A stretch of DNA of 64,000 nucleotides from assembly GCA_031270285.1 (NCBI GenBank), contig JAISXY010000003.1, positions 1 through 64,000 on the forward strand. Reading direction: 5' to 3'. The stretch comes from Campylobacteraceae bacterium. Its GTDB lineage: Bacteria > Campylobacterota > Campylobacteria > Campylobacterales > Campylobacteraceae. The notes under the pieces were generated by a model that did not search any database, was not told where the DNA came from, and saw only the letters and a list, made by a program, of their open reading frames with translations. Made by a program: the position numbers and the translations under genes. Position 1 is the stretch's first letter. Each line of letters opens with the position of its first letter. Positions 58,911 to 64,000 of the stretch are shown piece by piece.

Positions 58911-59977
58911 ATTCCGTAAGCGGATTTATCTACGCCCTGCTTGCTCTTTCATTTTTGATTTTTTTTCATGAATTGGGACACTTTATCGCAGCGCGTATAT
59001 TTAAAGTAAAAGTTGAAGTTTTCAGTATAGGATTCGGCAAAAAATTTTTAAAAAAAACATGGGGCGGCACGGAGTATTGTTTAAGCGCAATACCGCTTGG
59101 CGGATATGTGCAGATGAAAGGACAAAACGACTTAAATCCAAATGAACGAAGCGGCGATTTTGACAGTTACAACACAAAAGCTCCATGGCAGAGAGTAATT
59201 ATACTCTTCGCCGGTCCGTTTGCAAATTTTCTTCTCGCTTTTTTGCTTTATATGGCTGCGGCAAATATAGGAATACCAAGCTTATCTCCGCAAATCGGCG
59301 CTTTTTTGGAAAATTCGGCGGCAGAGGAAGCGGGAATTCAGATAAATGATACGATAAAAGCCATCAACAATGCAGAGATAAATATTTGGCAGGATATAAA
59401 AAAAGTTATCAATAAAAGTTCTAACGAAGTGGAGTTGTGGTTTTTAAGAGACGGCGAACTTTTAAATACAAAATTGACTCCGAAAGTATTAGAGAGTAAA
59501 AATATATTCGGCGAAAATATACAAGAGCGTTTTTTAGGCATCAAGCCTTCCGGCGCCGTTTTCAACATGCGTTACGGCGGGCTTGAAAGCGTTAGTTATG
59601 CCACCGATGAACTCGCGGAAGCGTCAATACTTATATTCAAAAGTCTGCAAAAACTCATAACGGGCGTAGTTTCGCCAAAAGAACTCGGAGGCATTATAGC
59701 GATAGTAGATCTCTCGGGAGAAGTTGCAAAAAGCGGATTTGTCGTATTTATAATATTTATAGCTCTTATCTCCGTCAATCTCGGCGTTATCAATCTTTTG
59801 CCCATTCCTGCACTTGACGGCGGACATATTATATTTAATTTATACGAAATGATTTTTAGAAAAGCGCCCAATGAAAAGGTTTTTTATTATCTTACTCTTG
59901 CGGGCTGGGGACTGCTCTTACTGCTTTTTGCATTCACGATTTACAACGATATAGCAAGAATTTTGGCGGCAGACTAA
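58904..59977 (+). CDS. rseP: RIP metalloprotease RseP (site-2 protease, M50) with PDZ domain
   Basis: FFHELGHFIAARIFKVKVEVFSIGFGKK (HExxH), PDZ region SAAEEAGIQINDTIKAINN, NLLPIPALDGGHI. Confidence 0.95.
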   Translation: MLNSVSGFIYALLALSFLIFFHELGHFIAARIFKVKVEVFSIGFGKKFLKKTWGGTEYCLSAIPLGGYVQMKGQNDLNPNERSGDFDSYNTKAPWQRVIILFAGPFANFLLAFLLYMAAANIGIPSLSPQIGAFLENSAAEEAGIQINDTIKAINNAEINIWQDIKKVINKSSNEVELWFLRDGELLNTKLTPKVLESKNIFGENIQERFLGIKPSGAVFNMRYGGLESVSYATDELAEASILIFKSLQKLITGVVSPKELGGIIAIVDLSGEVAKSGFVVFIIFIALISVNLGVINLLPIPALDGGHIIFNLYEMIFRKAPNEKVFYYLTLAGWGLLLLLFAFTIYNDIARILAAD

Positions 59978-60645
59978 TGTCTTATCAAGTAAGATTGCAA
60001 AGCGTATTAGAACGCATAGAAACCGCCAAGCAAAACTCTGTTTTCAAAGAAAATATAAAACTTGTCGCCGTAAGTAAAACGGTAACCTCTTGCGAGATTG
60101 AGAAACTCTATAACGCGGGATGCGGAATATTCGGCGAAAACAGAGTACAAGACTTAAAACAAAAACATGACGAGCTTAAAAACTTGGATATAGAGTGGCA
60201 TTTTATCGGACGGCTTCAGGTAAATAAGATAAACCAACTCATCTCTCTGCGCCCTGCCCTGATCCACTCATGCGACAGTTTGAAGCTGGCTCTGGAGATA
60301 GATAAACGCTTAAAAGATAAAAATCAAAAGCTTGATATACTTCTTCAGATAAACAGTGCCGAAGAAGAGACGAAAGCCGGTGTGGAAACCGAAGATGCCG
60401 TAAAAATTTATGAAGATATTTTGCACTCATGTCCACATCTCAATCTAAAAGGCGTCATGAGTATCGGTGCGCATACTGACGATGTAAAACTCATACAAAA
60501 AAGCTTTGAAGCGACAAGAGAGATTTACGAGCGCATTTTGCCGCTTGGAGCGAAATACTGTTCCATGGGCATGAGCGGGGATTTTGAACTTGCGATAAAA
60601 TGCGGCGCAAATATGATAAGACTTGGAAGTATTTTGTTCAAATAG
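59977..60645 (+). CDS. YggS/PROSC family PLP homeostasis protein
   Basis: KLVAVSKTV, FGENRVQDLKQKHDEL, WHFIGRLQVNKIN, LKGVMSIGAH, CSMGMSGDFELAIKCGANMIRLGSILF. Confidence 0.95.
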   Translation: MSYQVRLQSVLERIETAKQNSVFKENIKLVAVSKTVTSCEIEKLYNAGCGIFGENRVQDLKQKHDELKNLDIEWHFIGRLQVNKINQLISLRPALIHSCDSLKLALEIDKRLKDKNQKLDILLQINSAEEETKAGVETEDAVKIYEDILHSCPHLNLKGVMSIGAHTDDVKLIQKSFEATREIYERILPLGAKYCSMGMSGDFELAIKCGANMIRLGSILFK

Positions 60646-60764
60646 CGGAGATTTTATCTTTAGGCGTCTATTTTAACTCTCTTTGAACACCTGCACTTTT
60701 CCCGTCATCGCCGTACACTTAACTCAGCTCACAAGCATCATGTTGCGAAAATAGTATATTAGAA

Positions 60765-60793
60765 TTGATGAGAGGATGAAATCCTCCCATCAA
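60765..60793. terminator. Hairpin downstream of yggS-like gene and TonB receptor (candidate terminator or leader structure)
   Basis: TTGATGAGAGGAT-gaa-ATCCTCCCATCAA: 13-bp stem with one mismatch, between convergent genes; no clean U tract. Confidence 0.45.
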
Positions 60794-60879
60794 TAGCTTA
60801 AGGAGCAAATAAAATCAATCTCACAGATTGTCAAATGCCATATATTTGCGTATCAAATCCGCATGTACTCAACAAAACA

Positions 60880-62946
60880 TTAAAAATCCGCATTAAAGCC
60901 CAAAGCGACTCGCCTGCCCTCTATAAATTTCCCATGAGTATCAAATGTTATCTCTTTATCAAAAATATTATAGATACCCGCCGTAATTTTCAAATCCTCT
61001 TTGAGTCTGTACACAGCTCCTATATCAACAAAGTAATATCCCTTATTTTTGGCTGACACATTTGTCTGAGGATATTTGCTTTTATAGTTATACTGTCCCC
61101 ACAAACTAAATCTGCTTGTCGGAGCATAATCCACATTTGCATTTAACATATGTCTTGGAATATTATTTAGAGGAGATCCGGCATTTGCTCCGCTTTTTTG
61201 TTCCGTTTCTGTATATGTATATGCAGAACCAATTGCGAGATTTGACAAAATATTATAGTTAAGCGTAAGTTCAAGTCCTTCAATGATAGCTTTATCCACA
61301 TTATCATATGTTCTGATAGTACGATACATAACTCCGCCGTAGTTGCAGCTCATGGGTGCAGGACTTGGAATGCTGCAAATATCTATAGTTGTGATTTTGT
61401 CTTTAAAGTCCGTATGATAAGCGGTTATGCTGGCATCAATACCCACATCCCGATTGTTATATGCTGCAGAAATTTCATAGCTTAAGCTTGTCTCCGGTTT
61501 TACATCGGGATTTCCCATCATCATAACAGTATTGCCAACCATACCGCCACCCGAAACGCCACCAAAATCATCGGCTGCCTGTCTTAAGGTCGGAGCTTTA
61601 TAACCACTGGCTACGCCGCCTTTAAATATAAAATCGCCAAGACCGCTGTAAACAACATAAAGACGCGGATTGATATGCGTTCCAAAATTTTCATCTTCAT
61701 TCCATCTAAGTCCACCCGTCAATGCCAAATCATCTATGATATTCCACTCATCTTCTACAAAAAGTGCGTAAGAATCTCTTTTCATGGTTACCGGTGGATT
61801 GCCTGGCATCGCATTTGTAGCGCGGTCTTCAAGCTTTTCTTTTTTATATTGAAAACCGGCAGTCAAAACGTTACTCTCAAAAAAGTAAGTACCCTGTGTA
61901 TTTGCGCTCAAGACATAGTAATCTATACCATTGCCTCTTGTGGGATTTTTCACAGCATTATTTTGAATATAACTGTTCAAGATAAAACTCTCTGTTTTCA
62001 AGTCATGTCCTGCCGATACGCCTTGCTTGACAGCTAAACCATTTACGCGATTAGAGGCATTGGCAGCGTATGATACACCCTCCGTCTCCTTTTTTATCTG
62101 TTTAGTATAATCATAGTTTGCCCATATACTATTTTCATCGTTGATAGCCAAAATAAGCTTTGTACCAAACTGCCTGACCTTATACTCAGGAGTTGGCGCA
62201 GAGCTTTTATCGCCGCAGTCTGTTCCTGGCGTGTCGGCATTTGGACAATTACTCTCGTCTTGCTGCAAAATAGAACCGTATGTTTGCAACGACAAAAGAT
62301 CCTGGATGATAGGACCTGCGATGTTGATACTACCCTGATAACCGTCTTCGGTAATGTCATTGATGGATTTTATATATTCGCCCTTGAAAGAACCGCTCCA
62401 CTTTTGTGGGGTTTTTTTCGTTATGATATTGATAACGCCACCCATCGCTTCAGAACCATATAGCGACGACATGGGACCTCGTACTATCTCTATTCTCTCT
62501 ATCATGGAGACAGGAGGCAAAGAGTTGATCGCTATACCGCCCGCCATGCCGTTTGGGCTGTGAGCTTCATTGCCCGACATTGGTTTACCATCTATAAGAT
62601 AGAGCGTATAAGAACTGCTCATACCACGAATGGATATATCTTTGAAAATACTTCCACCCTCTATGGAAACACCCGGAACATTTTTCAAAACTTCACTCAA
62701 ATCATTAAAAGATTTGTTTTCCAAATCCTCTTTTGTTATAACATAAACGCTTGCAGGCGCATCGGCGATATTTTGCTCATAACCTGCGGCACTTATGACC
62801 TTTATCTCGTCAAGTTCAACCGCCTCATTTGTCTGTGCGCAAGAGAATGAAGCAAGACAAGCCAGAGAGACAGCGGCGCAAATTATCCTCCTCTCAATTT
62901 TCATCCGTGCGTTCAAAGCGGAAATAGCATGAAAACTTTCCTTCAT
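60880..62946 (-). CDS. TonB-dependent outer-membrane receptor (FepA/CirA-like ferric siderophore type)
   Basis: TonB box-like VELDEIKVISA, plug domain VYVITKEDLENKSFNDLSEVLKNVPGVSIEGG...IERIEIVRGPMSSLYGSEAMGGVINIITKK, C-terminal aromatic-ending beta strand GRRVALGFNADF. Confidence 0.93.
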   Translation of the reverse strand: MKESFHAISALNARMKIERRIICAAVSLACLASFSCAQTNEAVELDEIKVISAAGYEQNIADAPASVYVITKEDLENKSFNDLSEVLKNVPGVSIEGGSIFKDISIRGMSSSYTLYLIDGKPMSGNEAHSPNGMAGGIAINSLPPVSMIERIEIVRGPMSSLYGSEAMGGVINIITKKTPQKWSGSFKGEYIKSINDITEDGYQGSINIAGPIIQDLLSLQTYGSILQQDESNCPNADTPGTDCGDKSSAPTPEYKVRQFGTKLILAINDENSIWANYDYTKQIKKETEGVSYAANASNRVNGLAVKQGVSAGHDLKTESFILNSYIQNNAVKNPTRGNGIDYYVLSANTQGTYFFESNVLTAGFQYKKEKLEDRATNAMPGNPPVTMKRDSYALFVEDEWNIIDDLALTGGLRWNEDENFGTHINPRLYVVYSGLGDFIFKGGVASGYKAPTLRQAADDFGGVSGGGMVGNTVMMMGNPDVKPETSLSYEISAAYNNRDVGIDASITAYHTDFKDKITTIDICSIPSPAPMSCNYGGVMYRTIRTYDNVDKAIIEGLELTLNYNILSNLAIGSAYTYTETEQKSGANAGSPLNNIPRHMLNANVDYAPTSRFSLWGQYNYKSKYPQTNVSAKNKGYYFVDIGAVYRLKEDLKITAGIYNIFDKEITFDTHGKFIEGRRVALGFNADF

Positions 62947-62985
62947 GTTTGTACTCCTTTGGAATTTTTGATCTATAATAATATT

Positions 62986-63004
62986 GATAATTATTATTAA
63001 TTAA
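62986..63004. promoter_or_regulatory. Fur-box-like site upstream of TonB receptor
   Basis: GATAATTATTATTAATTAA, 12/19 identities by eye to GATAATGATAATCATTATC, in the divergent promoter region. Confidence 0.4.
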
Positions 63005-63154
63005 GTTGGCATACTATCCAAAATGAGATAAAAATTATCTTAATCTAAAACAGCGATCATTATCATGAAAATATCGATATTTTCTTCTATATTTTTCATA
63101 AAATGTCATCTTAAGAGGATTTTTTAAGTTTAAAAAATATACAATCCATTTTTT

Positions 63155-63173
63155 GATACTGAATATCATTATA
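63155..63173. promoter_or_regulatory. Fur-box-like site upstream of PepSY gene
   Basis: GATACTGAATATCATTATA, 15/19 identities by eye to the Fur consensus GATAATGATAATCATTATC. Confidence 0.6.
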
Positions 63174-63200
63174 TATACATATAAGCTAAAGGAGAATTGT

Positions 63201-64000
63201 TTGTTTAAAATATTTAAAAAAAATTGGTGGTTTAATATCCACATGATAGTTGGGTTGCTGTTGGGCATTACTATCGCAATAGTAGGCGTAACGGGAGCTA
63301 TACTCTCATATAGACCCGAAATCATGGCTCTTATCAATTCCAAAAGTTTATATGTGAAAAAAACAACCGACACACCGCTGACTCTTGCAAAGATCGCCGA
63401 AAAGGTTTCAAGACAAAATATAAATGTCTCTATCAGTTCGCTTACAATATATAGTGATGAAACAAGATCTGTGGCAGTAAATAGCGGCGGACATGGACGT
63501 GTGGGGTATTTTGTAGATCCTTATACGGGTGAAACGCTGCCCAATATGAAAGGCGGCGAGTTTTTCAATGTCATGATTAGTCTGCATAGATGGATGACTT
63601 TTCAAGGCATGAACCAAACGGGCAAACAGATAGTGGCAATATCTACTATAGCTATTATCATACTTTCATTAAGCGGGCTTTGGTTATATCTACCGCCCAT
63701 GCGGCGAAACTTTTTGAAAAGTATGACGATAAATTTTAAAAGAGGCTGGTTTTCACTTTTATACAAACTGCATATTGTTGTGGGTATTTACACACTTATA
63801 TTTGTTTTGATAATGTGTTTGACCGGTCTTTACTGGAGTTACGGCTGGTATCGAACAATGCTATATAAAATAGCGGGGGTAGAACAGCCCGTACGCATGC
63901 AAAATATGCAGCGTCAGCAGACAAAAATCGAGAGCGTTAACGACTTGAATTATCTTGATACGATTTATACGGTATTTAAAGATAATATTGGCGAAGACTA
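63201..64000 (+). CDS. PepSY-associated TM helix protein (iron-regulated membrane protein), truncated by window end
   Basis: Open frame from TTG at 63201 (RBS AAAGGAGA) to the window end: LFKIFKKNWWFNIHMIVGLLLGITIAIVGVTGAILSYRPEI...SLHRWMTF...LSGLWLYLPP..., typical of PepSY_TM proteins; not in the supplied ORF track. Confidence 0.85.
   Translation, partial: MFKIFKKNWWFNIHMIVGLLLGITIAIVGVTGAILSYRPEIMALINSKSLYVKKTTDTPLTLAKIAEKVSRQNINVSISSLTIYSDETRSVAVNSGGHGRVGYFVDPYTGETLPNMKGGEFFNVMISLHRWMTFQGMNQTGKQIVAISTIAIIILSLSGLWLYLPPMRRNFLKSMTINFKRGWFSLLYKLHIVVGIYTLIFVLIMCLTGLYWSYGWYRTMLYKIAGVEQPVRMQNMQRQQTKIESVNDLNYLDTIYTVFKDNIGED

Noticed and set aside
60835-61056. 73-aa plus-strand ORF after the AAGGAG motif
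   Set aside because: Overlaps antisense with the TonB receptor 3' end; ATG is too far from the SD-like motif for standard initiation; no homology seen.
1-64000. CRISPR array, prophage, IS elements or rRNA
   Set aside because: No regularly spaced direct repeats, transposase/integrase motifs, phage structural genes or rRNA-like sequence noticed on reading.
1-64000. Campylobacter-style phase-variable poly-G tracts
   Set aside because: No G or C homopolymer of about 8 or longer noticed; only A/T runs expected for this base composition.

Overview
AT-rich, gene-dense window whose gene content and order resemble a Campylobacterota (epsilonproteobacterial) chromosome. About 55 CDS and one tRNA with anticodon CAU. 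Most is core envelope, cell-wall, division and metabolic machinery: rodA/mrdA, ftsEX plus an EnvC-like peptidase, lptA/lptC/kdsC, rlpA/mltD, recN/nadK, argG, rplI, hslVU, era, pta-ackA, murF/ddl/ruvA/murJ/cysS, pyrD, dapA, pgsA, rseP. The most system-like locus is an eight-gene type IV pilus/T2SS-like cluster (33.9-42.7 kb) in MSHA order (mshI-J-K-L-M-N-E-G). It has no pilin or prepilin peptidase gene in the window, which matches the Campylobacter Cts competence apparatus. Other points of interest: a FabL-type enoyl-ACP reductase with a Y-x6-K motif next to dapA; a membrane-anchored MurF with an atypical P-loop; an orphan Phd/YefM-like antitoxin inside a murF-ddl operon; an apparent single-base frameshift at the start of a small membrane-anchored protein (28.7 kb); and a TonB receptor/PepSY locus with Fur-box-like sequences at the right edge. 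No CRISPR array, prophage, transposase or rRNA was seen. I could not identify a clearly undescribed system. All family calls come from reading the sequence, without database searches.
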